From Aculops lycopersici (lineage: Eukaryota > Arthropoda > Arachnida > Trombidiformes > Eriophyidae): 21,659 nucleotides of DNA. The notes under the pieces are model-generated. The model was not told where the DNA came from and did not search any database. It saw only the letters and a program-made list of their open reading frames with translations. Shown here one piece after another: positions 1 through 11,242 of the stretch; positions within the stretch are counted from its first letter, which is position 1, and each line of letters begins with the position of its first letter. The position numbers and the translations under genes are program-made. The stretch is from positions 8,578,016 through 8,599,674 of the forward strand of contig WNKI01000002.1 in the NCBI GenBank assembly GCA_015350385.1, read 5' to 3'.

Positions 1-53
1 GAGNAGNGAGAGAGAGANAGAGAGNTAGANAGAGAGAGAGAGAGAGAGAGAGA
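1..53. repeat. (AG)n microsatellite at left contig end
   Basis: An almost pure AG dinucleotide tract with several N calls. Together with the (CT)n tract holding Ns at the right edge, it suggests the contig ends where assembly failed in simple repeats. Confidence 0.9.
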
Positions 54-331
54 AGCATAAGATAGACTGCAAAAAGTGCCGCTGAGAGATTCAAGTTGCG
101 AGATATGATATTCCAGTCAATAGCTCGATGAGCTCGATGACTGAGAAAGCGGCAATGATAATGCAAATGATTAATGGCATACAAATGTTCTGACGCTGTC
201 ATTATTCGTCGCGCGCGTTCTTTTTGCCATGTCCACAAGACGACCAGCGCCACGGTTGCGGTTGTCGCAATCCGGCCGTCGTTTGGTCCACTCACGAGCG
301 TTGAAATAAGTTAAGTTGCCCGCGAGCGTCG

Positions 332-355
332 CAGGTGAGTTTACAAACTCACCTG
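332..355. repeat. 24-bp near-perfect palindrome with E-box/donor-like arms
   Basis: The arms caggtgagttt (332-342) and aaactcacctg (345-355) are perfect reverse complements separated by the two bases ac. Each arm starts with CAGGTG, so the element presents CAG|GTGAGT, a consensus 5' splice-site sequence, on both strands. Confidence 0.85.
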
Positions 356-2086
356 TGGAGCAGCAACAGCAACAGGTTGCGATCAATTTGTGCAACAATG
401 GACATGCATCTGAATTGACACACACACACAACACTTGCGCTTACGTTTCATGCTCTCATCATCGTCGTCTTACGATGAAGCAACAAGTGGGCTCGCCGTC
501 GTCAAATGGACAGCCACAAGATCCTCCTCGACTCGACTTGACGATGATTGCAATGACCAATGAGCAACAACAAAGATTCGCGCCGCCACCGCATCTCATT
601 TTTCGCAAGAACCCCAAGCGCTGCAATGGGATCGACGATATGAGGACCGCGGAGATTTGGCGATAGCGTCAATGTCAGCGAAACAATCTCTTCGATACAA
701 TCAGCTGATTGTTGTCATCTCGTCGTCATCTGGTTCTCTGCTTTTCCAATTTCAGTTTGGTTTTTCGAACTCTGAGCTAAAGGCAACGCCGGCGACCGTG
801 AGTCGTAGTACATTAGTTTGCGTGTACGAAAAAGAAAGATAGTTGGTTTGAGCCTATGTGTCTCTGTGTCGCCAGCGCGCCTCTGCCACTTGTGCCGTTG
901 CTCACTTGGAGGACAGTTAATAGAAAATCCGGGCTCTTGGGTTTAGATGGCCGGAGATAAGAGGAAGACTAAGAGAGCAACAAACTCTCAACTTGAACTA
1001 CTTACTCTGGTTGTTGATTTTGTTGCTTAGTGTTAAATTAGATTTAAAAACACGAAACTTTTGCTCCATCCTGTCGCGAGATTTCTATTTCTTTGGGTCA
1101 CTCCCTCAATCTCTCTCTCTCTCTCTTTGGACGCTCGATATTGGTGTAAACTAATAGCCATTGAAAAGGCCAATGCGAGTTTCTTTGGTTGGTTTGGTAT
1201 GGTTTGGTCAAAAATCGCGTGCCAATGTCGCACTTCTCTATTGTTGGAGCTGCCGACCGGACTTTTTATACTATCCAGTATATTGCTCTCCACCAGTCAT
1301 CCAAAAACTCGTGCGTGCAAGAAAATGAAGAGAATAAAAACAATAGCGATCACTACACGTTATTATTATTGAGTCACATCACCATGTCAACAGGTGACTT
1401 GAGGTTCGATATAATTTTTGCCGCAATCTTGACACCACCAGCCGCCAAAAGTTACAAGTTAGCTGACTCTTTTTAGGCCATCAGTACCAGCATTTGCATC
1501 GTTTCGAGCCGCCGTTCGGCTCAAGGACAGAAAGTCGCGTGTGTGACCTTGAGTTTTATTATCGAATTACCTGCTACTCTTTCTCTATTTTCATTTTCAT
1601 CTACTATCTTCCAAGAGATTAACTGCGTGCAAATGTCAGTGCCTCGGTTGATGGATATAAAATTGGACTCGTTTAACGTCAATCTTGGCGCCACTGTGTC
1701 GCAGCCGGAATAACAGCCGAGTGTCTGAGAAAGTGGACGCATTTTACGCAGCACCCGGATGTAGCTTTTCTACCTGGAAACAGTCTCTGCCTTTTTGGCT
1801 AATCACGTAACAATTCAAATCCGTGTCCGCGTCGTCGCTGCGAAGTAAGCTGCGTGCAAGCAAACTGGCCAACAGGTGACCACACACGAGGTTATGGTTG
1901 TTTGCACTGTTGGCTTACCGCGATTTGGTGGGTTTAGTTGGTTCGCTTGGGGTACTAGTCGACCAACTTACCAGCCAAACAACGAAAGAAAATTACGACC
2001 ACCATCGCTGCCACTTGTTGATTCTCAAACTCGGGAACCGAGGCGCCGACTTGCGCCCAGTTTACGCCGCAGAACAACGCAGTAGC

Positions 2087-2157
2087 AGTGGAGCAAACCA
2101 AACATTTGGCGCTTCTGTTTCAATTCGACACTTGGAATGGCCATATTTTGCTCCACT
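2087..2157. repeat. 11-bp inverted repeat around a TTTGGCGC word
   Basis: The arms agtggagcaaa (2087-2097) and tttgctccact (2147-2157) are perfect reverse complements enclosing 49 bases that include TTTGGCGC at 2105-2112. An 11-bp match at this spacing is not rare by chance in 21 kb, so this is a weak call. Confidence 0.4.
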
Positions 2158-2178
2158 TTTGCTCTTCTTCTTTCATGC
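2103..2178 (+). repeat. Degenerate repeated segment, copy A
   Basis: The segment starts with catttggcgc followed by a pyrimidine and tctg. It continues with ggcca and the 13-mer tttgctccacttt (2147-2159), and ends at tcatgc. Copy B at 3004-3085 has the same blocks in the same order with different spacing. It may be an eroded repeat copy of unknown family. Confidence 0.4.
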
Positions 2179-3003
2179 GAGAGTTTATCTCGTTTCGACG
2201 ATTCCCCGCTTGCAGTTGCGGTGGTAGGAGGTGCACGACTTAAATCTATTTGCAGTAGGCAAGAGGTTAGTAGGAAATGGACTCCCTCACTGTAGAAGAG
2301 CAAAAAGTTATATTATTTGACCAGCTCCCTGATCATACTGAGCAGTATACTCGGCTATCTCAACACTCACTCACCCACCCACTAGACGGACCTCACCAAC
2401 TCGCCAGTCGCAGCGCCCACTGGACCCAAAACCAAGAGGCTAAAGTCTCACTTGCTTGTCACGGAACTTGTACGAAGCAAAAAGAGCAAGTTGCTGGTGA
2501 GATGAGTGAGATTAAATGGCCCAAATCTAAACCCTTGGCCATTGTTTTTGCTATCTCTCTCTCTCCCCTCTTTGCATTATACTAATTATACTTTAGTTTT
2601 GAGGTACGAACTTGTGAGTTTGGCTCGTGTGTTACTGAAATGAGTAAAACCAAGCGGAGAGTCTCCACTGGAGACATACTAACACAAGGAGAGGAAGTGG
2701 AAGTCCATAGGCCACGAAAGGGAAGAGCCAGTGTTAAAATTCTCACACTACGGCCCAGTGGAACCAGGGGACCAGGAATCGGATGGTCAAGTTGCTAGCA
2801 TCTGCTTGCAAGTTGCATTTAACCTCAACGACTGCATGAGCAGTCAACGACCACGACCACTCGACAAAGCCGCTGACTACTCATGAAAGCTCATCGCTCA
2901 GGACCATCATGAGCATCAACTGCCACGAGCTTCTTTCGGAAATTAGTTGGACAGGAAACAATGCACTTGATTTGTGTGTCATCTGGTTGCCTTATGCGCC
3001 GAC

Positions 3004-3085
3004 CATTTGGCGCCTCTGGCTCTCGATCTCTTTTCTGTCACAGCTCTCTGAGGGGAAGGCCACCATTTGCTCCACTTTCTCATGC
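3004..3085 (+). repeat. Degenerate repeated segment, copy B
   Basis: The blocks are colinear with copy A: catttggcgcctctgg at the start, then ggccaccatttgctccacttt-type sequence with the same 13-mer at 3066-3078, then tcatgc. The interior between the blocks is not obviously alike, so ancestry is uncertain. Confidence 0.4.
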
Positions 3086-3114
3086 AAAAGTGGCCCGTTG
3101 CACTTTTGTTTGAG
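3079..3114. repeat. Imperfect hairpin, 8 bp plus 4 bp stem
   Basis: The arms caaaagtg (3085-3092) and cacttttg (3101-3108) pair perfectly over an 8-nt loop. A 2x2 internal loop then separates them from ctca/tgag at the outer ends. Modest strength. Confidence 0.5.
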
Positions 3115-4758
3115 TAAGTGGCGATTCCACTTGCCGCCAGTATTTATTGTCCTGATTTGCATTGAACTCGGGCATCTTGACCGGACTTGCAATCGATCAA
3201 TTCAACTCGGCGAGGTTTTTTCGTTCGTCGCTGTTGTTGTTTTTGAGTTGGCTTTTGGTGCCATTGGATTATTGAATCTTTCCGGCAAAAGAGCAGCGCG
3301 ACCAGTTAGCCCGCAAGCGAAACTACCTCTCGCTTGCCGTCAGGTTGCGCCAGTTTTGCTTAGTTTACTATCTAAAGTAGAGAAAAGTCTCAGGTTGTAA
3401 TTGATCGTCCGGTTTTGTTGGAAATACCTGCTAAAGCATTCAATTGGGAGAGTAAGAAGGAGAACGAGAAATGCAAAATAGGAGCACCGACTACTCGGCC
3501 GCAAATGAGCGTCTTTGGCTCTCGGGATCGCTAAGCGTCAAGTAGCTGCTATTGCCATTGCCATTGCTGTTGCTCCAATAGCAATCGCAGTTCAAGTCTG
3601 CGAGATGCCGACAGATAAATTGATGATAAAGTTTGTAGCCGGATCGTTGCAGCTATTTTTTCTGTCTCCTTTCTAGAATTTTTAGCGAGGCGAAGAGAAG
3701 TGAGAGATAAACAGACACCAAGCAAACAGATTTCATTGAATTGACTGGCAACAAGAAAACTTTGCTCACTAGCAACGGAGCACCGCGCTGCAACCCCAAC
3801 GGCCGCCCACCCGAATCCGCGGCAACCACCACCGCTACTTTGTAGCTCGCCTCGCATCACTCCATTCATCATCATGAGCAACCACTAGCGCCTCCACCTG
3901 TTGTTTGCTCTCTAGTTAAACACACTAGCAAACAAGGATGGATAGATAGGCACTAGCAGACGAGATAGTCTTAGCTAAATGGACTTGTATATCAGTATGT
4001 GTGAGTGTGTGTGTAATGGGAATGGTGGTGGCCAATTCAATGAATCGTTGGGTCAAGTTGACTCACTGTATGATGCGCAGAGAGCTTCGAGGATCGAGAA
4101 GAGTAGTAGCCGATGAGAGGAGGGAGCTCATCTTTCGCTTTATTGCCTCACCTTTTGCACCTCAAATAAGTCAGCTTGTTGCAGCCTTAGCTTTAGCTGG
4201 GCCAACGATAAAGCCACTCAATTGAGCCACTCAAGCGGCACACACAAACACACATAGCGGAAGCTCGACCCCTCTAACCAACTAATTGCCGCGCTCGAGT
4301 TTGCTCGCTTTCTTTTCTCTCCCTCTCCCTCTTGGTCTCAGCAAATTTTGATATTCAATTCGATTGAGAGCTCAAATCTTGGGAAACGGGTATCGATGGC
4401 CGAGGAGGCGGCAATATCACAGTGGAGAGCAGCCACCAAATCGGCGGACCCCACGTTTTCGCGCCACTGAACTTGGTGTAATGTATTTCACGTAAGATAA
4501 AGAGACCCCAACAAGTGGTTTGCGCCACCAACTCCAAGAGAAAGGCAATCGGGTGGAACACGGGGAATCAGCGGGAGCAACAAGTGGCTAGCTCACAGAT
4601 TTCGCTAGAAACTTGCGAATCCTGTGCAGCGCAACAGGTGCGGCCTTTTGATCACCGAAAACTAATGCAGCGACGGTAGCAGTTTTGTTGGTTTGCTTGG
4701 TGCAGTTTGTGCGCGACCAAACGCTTGACCTTGAGATCTTTTGCCCTTCAACAGTGTT

Positions 4759-4784
4759 GCTGTTGATCATTTTAGATCAACAGC
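4759..4784. repeat. Perfect 10-bp hairpin with 6-nt loop
   Basis: The arms gctgttgatc (4759-4768) and gatcaacagc (4775-4784) are exact reverse complements around the loop atttta. There is no T-run or gene end beside it to suggest a terminator. Confidence 0.75.
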
Positions 4785-5872
4785 GGGTAAAAATTCAACA
4801 GGTAGCGCAAGTAGCGTGAAATTCAGTGGAATATCTGGAGATTGAGAAAATGAGATGGAGGATGGAAATTGGCCGCCGTTTCTAATCAAACTCTCAATTC
4901 TCTGTTGCAAAATTTGATCGTATCTTCCACTTGTTCCTTCAATCTCTTTCTCTTTCTTGTTTCATAGCAGACGATCTCTTTAAGATTCGATACTACTTCG
5001 CGGCCAATAAAAATGATTGGCAAATTTTCGCCTCCTACTTTTCTCTCTCGGCAGCCTTGCACTTGGAAGAAAACTCCAGTAGCGTTTAAATTGCACGCAT
5101 CACTTCGCGGCCATCCACTAACTGGAACCACTTGTTGCCGGGATCATCGTTGCTTCCTATCTCGGCATCATCTTCCTTTGGGCGCAATCTACTTCTACGT
5201 CATCGTAGTCGTCGTCGGCGTCGTCGTACTCGCTGTAGTTATTGTGAAATTGAATGCTACTTGATGGATGAGATTGATAGACAGGCAAAGGTTTTTCTGG
5301 TCTTATTCTATCTCGCTTCAGTGTCTTCAGATTTTGAGTTAGATTTTCAAGTTGAATCATCAGCTTGTGTAGATGTTCCATGAAACTCTTGCGTCACTCT
5401 CTCGGCCAAACAGGTGGCGCCACTTATTTAGCCACTTGTTCAGGCTACGATTTGGAGCGCAAAAGCTTGTGTGTCTGTGTTACGCAACGACGAGCTGACC
5501 ACCACAACTTTTTGTAACCATCCGTTCAACGTATCTGCCTCGCAGGCGAATCCCACGCACATGGGAAGCGAGATGTACACACACGCAAGCGCGCAAGCTA
5601 ATCTCGATGGTGTTTGCAGTTGCAGTTGTTGGTGTTTTTGTTGTTTTTACACGAAGCCACACAGGTGAAAAGATCATCTGATGGCAACAAGTTGTCGCCG
5701 CGTCGCACTCTTATCGGTCGCGGCCGTCGCAGTTGGTGCAACGAGCTACAGCTGATAGTTTGAACGAGAGGCCAAGAGACTGGGAGACAGGAAGTCGGCA
5801 CCTGAGAGCCAGCTAATTATAACGAACGGCAAAAAGACGAGTGGTTGGCGTTTGGAGGTACGAAAAGCAGGA

Positions 5873-5873
<1 letters not shown>

Positions 5874-5903
<30 letters not shown>
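5874..5903 (+). repeat. (AAG)10 microsatellite
   Basis: Ten uninterrupted AAG units on the plus strand, a pure purine tract. Confidence 0.95.
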
Positions 5904-6562
5904 AGTAGTAATGGTAGAAAAGTTGTCGCTTTGGACTTCAATTCAAGAGTCTTCTTTGCTTGAAGGTTTCACTTTTCAACTGTCCAAACTTTCTCATCGT
6001 TGTCTTTGGTAGCAATTGCAGTTTAGCCATCAAAGCAAAAAGTTGCGCTCCTTTTGAATTTGTCGCAATAACCAGACAAGTTCTCCTTTGAATTTAAACC
6101 CACCACTCCGTTTACCTGTGTGAGAATTTGCCCTGTCTCCACTTCTCACCTGTTGCTTGCTTACTTGCTCGCCAGCTAGCCAGCTTGGTCATCTGTTACC
6201 TTACGCCAGCTCCCCGGCCACTTCCTCTCAAATTCAAATTAACTGTTTGCGAGGAAAAAGTATCAAATTCAAATCATCCTCTTAGAGTGAAATTAAATCT
6301 TTTTTCCTTCCAACTTTCTTTCGCAAGTTCCAAACAATATACAAATTTGCACTCAATTTCTAGTTGACAGTGAGAAAGAGCAAGTGGAAATGAAAATTTG
6401 AGCGTTATAATGAGACAGCTAAACTAAACGTAGCAGTAGTCGTGGTCGTTGTTGTCTCTGGGGCTAAAATGACATCTCACTTGGCCATCACTCAAGTCGC
6501 TCCCCTTAAGTTTAACTGCGCACATGCGTCCAAACGGCTAGCCATTTCTGATCAAGGCAAAA

Positions 6563-6593
6563 CTTTTACCTGTCGACAGCGACTAGGTAAAAG
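6563..6593. repeat. Perfect 9-bp inverted repeat, 13-nt loop
   Basis: The arms cttttacct (6563-6571) and aggtaaaag (6585-6593) are exact reverse complements. The right arm contains AGGTAA, a splice-donor-like core. Confidence 0.6.
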
Positions 6594-8067
6594 AGCGGCG
6601 AGTAAAACAGAAGAGCCCTCAATTAGGCGGCCTGGTGGTGGTCATCAAGTTAGTGCCGCAAGATGACGCAACCAAGAGTCGCTACCATGGAACTTGTAAC
6701 ACTAGCAAAGTGTACTGTAAATTTAAAACAACTCGAACTTGAAGTGATAGAGCGAGCGAGATAGAAAGAAAACAAACGCATCACGAGCTAAACTAATTTG
6801 GACAAGCTGCAGTAGCAGTGGCAACAAACGACAGCTAGATGATAAGGAGACGACCACTACCACGACCACGATGGCTAAAAGGCAAACAGTCAACCAACGG
6901 ACGAGCTGATAGTAGAATGAAACGAAACGGAACAGAGCAGAGAGACTGAGAGAGGAAACGGAAAGGCGAGCGCAAAACAGGTGCTGAGTTCGCGACGACG
7001 GCCACTTGTTACAAATCTTACCTCTACACTGGACATATGTTGCTGTTTGCACTATCGCAAGCAGCGCAACGGCAATCAAGCAGAACAGATTAGCTTTCCT
7101 CCCAGGTGCCTACCACTGTCGGCTTCTGTGTCCCTTTACACACCGTCACTTGCTCGCTTTCGGTTAGCCAGGTGCCAGGTAACTGGCTTGCCAGTCATCG
7201 CCCGTCTCGACTTAGCGAAAGCAGACAACTGCCACTTGAACAGCTTAATCTTTGCAACAGGCATCGGCGGCCAGTTCGCAGCATCCGTCGCTAGCGCCAC
7301 TGTTGCCTGCTTCTCTGTTTGTCTTGGCCGCGAGCGATTTGTTGTTGTAGTTGCTGTTGCTTGTGTCCGTTCTGTTGATACTGCCGTTAGTAGTCGACGG
7401 CACAAGCAAGCTAGATACCTGGCCAGTCCATTTAATCGGCCGCCAAGCTAATCGCTCGGCACGACCACTGACGCCGAATAAGAACCGCCGCCGCCCAGCT
7501 AGGATACAGTCTGTTAGTAGTGCGATGAAAGAAGGACTTGCACTCTTTTCTCCAATTTCAGTCGCAGGCACTTGCGGTGTTTAAATCCAAGATTCAGCTA
7601 GAGAGTTGAGGTAAAGTTAGGTGAAGTGAGTTTTGCTTTACTTTAAAAGAGAGCGGAGAGTAAAACTTCTTATAAAACTCCATAAGGAGATTTGATCTCT
7701 TCATTTATTCTCCTCACTCTCGGCGACTTTTCCACTTGAGATACTTTCCAGTGGAACAGAGAAACATGGAAACTACAGCCACTCCGATCGATTGAGTTGT
7801 ATCTGAGCCAGAGTTTAGAACCATCGCCGCCAGGTTTGCCCTGCAATCTGTTGACTTTGTTTAGAGCATATGTACTTAATTCACAGGTGATTGCGTGAAA
7901 TTTACCGTCGAGTTTACACTAATCCAGGGCAAAGCTGGAGGAAACAAAACAAAGCTGAACCGAACACCAATTTGGCCAATAAAGTCAACTCTGATACAGT
8001 AGCCCGCTCAATCAGCGAATGCGTGGCGCAGCACCAAATGGCCAGCCAAAATGGCAGCTCAATGCCA

Positions 8068-8098
8068 AGAGAGAGAGAGAGAGAGATAGAGAGAGAGC
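8068..8098 (+). repeat. (AG)n microsatellite
   Basis: AG dinucleotide tract interrupted once by a T. Confidence 0.9.
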
Positions 8099-8636
8099 AA
8101 GCAAATCGAACAACTCACCTGTTGCTCTCCGTTTGCCAGCCAGCCATCCTCTTCCGTTGGCTCTTTTTACCTCTTAATTCGAGTGGCAAGACTAACAAAC
8201 TTTACACAAACAAACTAAATCTAACCGAGCAAACCGCAAACCGCGACTCAAAACTTGACCAGACGAGACTTAGCTTTTGGCACGAGCGGGCGCCTAATTT
8301 AAATCAAATCAACTGGTGGTGGCGGAGGTGGCTCCAAGTAGTCTCGCCGGCAGACCTGCAAGTCGTGATCTCGGCGATAGTAGCAATACAAAGTTTAAAA
8401 AAGACACCGGACTCGCGCTGTGCGAGTCGAGGGCAACGGGTAGCCGTCGACTTGCACTAGTCCCGTTTGTTTGTCTCGTTTGGTCGAAATTAAACAAATT
8501 TTAGCGAGCACCTGCCGCCTGATTGATTGCTCTCACACTCGCGCTTCAATTGGCACTTTTGGTCAACTTTGGCCAAGTAGAATTAAGTTACCAGCCGAAG
8601 CTAGAGCTGAAGAGAATGTGACAAGTTTGTTTGTTT

Positions 8637-8665
8637 GTTCAGGAGTCCCTCTTGGACTCCTGAAC
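8637..8665. repeat. Perfect 12-bp hairpin with 5-nt loop
   Basis: The arms gttcaggagtcc (8637-8648) and ggactcctgaac (8654-8665) are exact reverse complements around ctctt. A 3x3 internal loop and four more pairs (8630-8633 with 8669-8672) may extend the stem. It is too short for a canonical microRNA precursor. Confidence 0.85.
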
Positions 8666-8823
8666 TTTCAAAAATTTACTCGCTGCCGTGGAGTTCATGA
8701 GGCCATCAAATTGCCTGCCACTTGCCTCTTGACAGCAATTGCGTCACTTGAGTCTTGAGTGCGAGAGGAGCCGACATTAAGTCTGGGCTTTTGGCAAGCT
8801 CGAGCTCAATCCAAAGACAACAA

Positions 8824-8837
8824 CGTCGACGTCGACG
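8824..8837. repeat. 14-bp perfect palindrome
   Basis: cgtcgacgtcgacg is identical on both strands and consists of two overlapping GTCGAC palindromes. Confidence 0.8.
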
Positions 8838-9655
8838 AGACAAACGATGCGAGATTTGAGCGGAATTTCTAGCTGGTTTTGGTTTCATTAGAATGATTCT
8901 CTCTCTCATCTCTCATAGTGATGATAATTTAGTTAGAAACCGCGGATTGGACAGAAAGGAGCAGAGGAAAAGAAAATAGAATGAAATGAAACAAAACAAA
9001 CATAACTTTAGAGTGCGCATCCAGCCAAGACTCTCGGTTTCTCGTGGATAATCCACTTATCTCGTTAACTCGTCGTCATCTTCGCCTTGTGGTTTGTTAG
9101 TAGCCGCTCTTTTTGTTGTTGTTGTTGTTGGCAACTCGTCACTGACTTTTACTACTTCAAACCCAAAGGCTGGCCACTAGGCTCGAGAGAGGCGCACAAA
9201 CAATGGGATCATTTGGCGCCGCTTCCGGCGCTTGGAAAGTCGAGCATTCTGAGTATTATCCAGCTTCCAGCTTTCAACTTTGCTGACTTTGAACTGCTAG
9301 TAAAGCAACACTGAAAAGTGGAGGCAAATTGCCATTCGCGCCTCATAACCTGCAAAACTTACACTTGATGCCAGGAATAGAATGGGATTTCTCTCTCGTT
9401 TCTCCATTTTTCATCCGATTTTCAAAAACACCATCAACATCATCATTCTCGACAGCATCACTTCAATTTAGTTGGTTTTAGTTTCAAGTTGTTCTGCTAG
9501 TTTGAGTGGGAGAAGGAGAAAAGTTTAACAACAATAAACTCCGCCAGCGAGATGGAGTTTGTTTGAATCTGGATCTGGATCTGCAAAATCGTTCACCGAG
9601 TTCGAGTGGCTTCTGGTGAGTTGCCTCGTGTTACACTTGCAATGGAAAAAGAAGA

Positions 9656-9681
9656 GGCTGGCTGGCTGGCTGGCTGGCTGG

Positions 9682-9711
<30 letters not shown>
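9656..9711 (+). repeat. Compound (GGCT)7(GCCT)7 microsatellite
   Basis: Seven GGCT units (9656-9683) are followed directly by seven GCCT units (9684-9711). The two halves are equal in length and differ by one base per unit. Confidence 0.92.
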
Positions 9712-9712
<1 letters not shown>

Positions 9713-10746
9713 ACCGTCTGGCCAGACATTAGGCGAGTTAAGCGAGCAAACAGAGAGACTGGGAGAAGTGTACCTGGCATAACTGACGGCCAGATATGAG
9801 ACTTGAGCCAACCACAGGTAACAACAGGTGCCCCCAACAGGTTGCGTTGCGCAGTGGGAGACTTGCCATTGCGAGTGTCGTTGCTGCTGTTGATGCTGCT
9901 GTTACTGTTGCGGCTGCATCGCTACTCGCAACTCGCGACCCCAACCGCAACGCGAGCATCAAGTGGCTCGGGCGCCAGATCAACGAAGAGGAGGAATTCG
10001 ATTGTGTTTGTTGGCAACCGTTTGCTGTTGTTGCTGCTGCCGTTGCTCTTCCTCGTCCGCTTTTAAGGTAAGAGCTGGACTCGAGGCGCCCAAAGGCAAC
10101 TTCGTTGTCTCAGTTGCCGCAGTCTCGCGTTGCGTCACAGGTGCCAGCAGGTAAACTGACAGCGGAAACCCCGACTTGCAGCTACACCCGCAAGTCGAGA
10201 GTACGCGAGTTTCTCCTAGCAAACCCTGATCCAACAGGTGAGAGCATCGACACTCTCCATTTTTTACTCGAATATCCAACCAAACGATAGCCGCTAACTT
10301 TGTGACATGAAGTGCAGCTGATCCTCCAATGGACTATTGCTGCCAAGAAAAGACAGGTGGGCCATACATCAAACAAGTAGACTGCTAACTGGCGGACTTC
10401 AGACGGCACAGGTGGTTGCCGTCAAACAAACTAGGCGTTTGTTTGATTGGTTCAGACGGAGTAGCAATTGATACTAATAAATATCACTATCACTCTCAAT
10501 CGGGTCAATAAATGGATCTTCGTTGTGTTTTGATATGGGAAAAGAGAGGATTTATTTTTCCCGCCGCATCGTTTAAAAAGTTGGTATCAAGATAAAACCA
10601 GACCAAAAACCGGCTTTGTTTTGTTTCATTTTATTCTTACTGAGGATCGAGCGGGAAATTTGAAGACGTATTTTTCATTTTTCACAAGACAAAAGATTGG
10701 GCCTCCCGATAAACCGAAACGAAAGTGCATTCAAACATTTGCTCAG
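9712..10746. other. Non-coding upstream region of the Ig-domain gene
   Basis: Apart from the CAGGTN cluster and an 8-bp hairpin (cgacttgc at 10172-10179 with gcaagtcg at 10190-10197), nothing recognisable is seen. The frames near 9.8-10.07 kb encode poly-Leu or poly-Ala/Val only because of GCT/CTG/TTG-rich sequence. Confidence 0.5.
9815..10414 (+). promoter_or_regulatory. Cluster of CAGGTN E-box/Snail-like words
   Basis: Eight CAGGTN words lie on the plus strand within 600 bp: CAGGTA at 9815 and 10148, CAGGTT at 9838, and CAGGTG at 9825, 10138, 10235, 10354 and 10409. CAGGTG is the core bound by Snail/Scratch and ZEB-type zinc fingers in animals, and CAGGTA is part of the ZEB and Zelda-type cores. 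It is also the first part of a 5' splice site. The cluster lies 1.0-1.6 kb upstream of the Ig-domain frame. Regulatory function is inference. Confidence 0.35.
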
Positions 10747-10813
10747 ATTCCAGCTTACTCTTTGCTTGTCTTTATTTTTGTGACACTCTCTGGAATTTGG
10801 ATTCAAGTCACAG
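10747..10813 (+). CDS. Possible leader exon end for the Ig-domain gene (speculative)
   Basis: The frame that has a Met at 10621 runs through a hydrophobic stretch, SLLVFIFVTLSGIWIQVT, ending at 10812. CAG|GTTGCT gives a possible donor after 10813, leaving one base of a codon (phase 1). The AG at 11417-11418 in the Ig frame is a phase-compatible acceptor, and the joint codon would be GAA (Glu), continuing into IKETQTAVFPC of the Ig domain. Against it, the donor is weak after GT, the acceptor lacks a pyrimidine tract, and the nearest Met makes an unusually long leader with about 40 residues before the hydrophobic core. The left boundary is arbitrary (an AG at 10745-10746). Treat it as a lead to test with RNA. 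Confidence 0.15.
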
Positions 10814-11242
10814 GTTGCTCGAGCGATAAGAGTCACAAAAGTCGGAGCGAAAAGATACGAAATTCGATAGTAAAAAATGCATCAAGATTTTGGGTCACAA
10901 ACTCTGCGGCTTGTGGTGAAACAAAGGAGGGCGCTGCTCGCAGTTCGTTTTCATGCGCTCGCATTGGGACCAGTGCGACGCGGCTCTCATTCGGCACGCT
11001 GCTGCATAAGAGATGGAGGGAGAAAAAAAATCTCGCTCGCACATCTTGGATTGGCGTGTTGCGCGCGCAGCGTCGCATGCGCAGAGTGGAGCGGGACTCT
11101 CGAAGTGCTTTGCTCGGCCACTTGAGCCGCACTCACGCCACTCGCTCGCCGCTCACGTTGCAGTCTTTGAAAGTAAGCGGCCAGTCAGAGTTGAGAGCGC
11201 CGTTTGCGAGTGTCGTTGTCGTCGCATAGAGAGTTTTGGCGA

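Larger units (their letters stand above)
54..5873. other. Non-coding stretch, no convincing gene
   Basis: The open frames here are short, overlap on both strands and show no recognisable domains. The longest, 163 codons at 2909-3400 on the plus strand, reads as random composition. The stretch holds a 24-bp palindrome at 332-355, a short CT tract near 1110-1126, a degenerate repeated segment near 2.1 and 3.0 kb, hairpins at 3079-3114 and 4759-4784, and many CCACTTG/CAAGTGG and CAGGTG words. It could be intergenic DNA or a large intron or 5' region of the Ig-domain gene downstream. Small exons cannot be excluded without transcripts. Confidence 0.6.
5904..9655. other. Non-coding stretch, no convincing gene
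   Basis: No frame here has a recognisable domain. The longest, 189 codons at 7891-8460 on the plus strand, contains Arg/Glu from an AG microsatellite and otherwise random composition. Contents include hairpins at 6563-6593 and 8637-8665, an AG tract at 8068-8098, a 14-bp palindrome of doubled GTCGAC at 8824-8837, and clustered CAGGTG/CCACTTG words around 6.97-7.24 kb. A TATAAAA string at 7671-7677 has no supporting gene downstream. Confidence 0.6.

Noticed and set aside
2909..3400. 163-codon plus-strand open frame with hydrophobic patches
   Set aside because: No domain, no splice context and composition like random translation. It also spans the degenerate repeat copy B.
6723..7079. Minus-strand frame with a signal-peptide-like start
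   Set aside because: The rest is Val/Ser/Leu low complexity with no domain, and the match to a leader is probably chance.
7671..7677. TATAAAA as a promoter
   Set aside because: No gene start follows within a useful distance, and such strings are common by chance.
7891..8460. 189-codon plus-strand open frame
   Set aside because: It contains an Arg/Glu run from an AG microsatellite and otherwise has no protein-like pattern.
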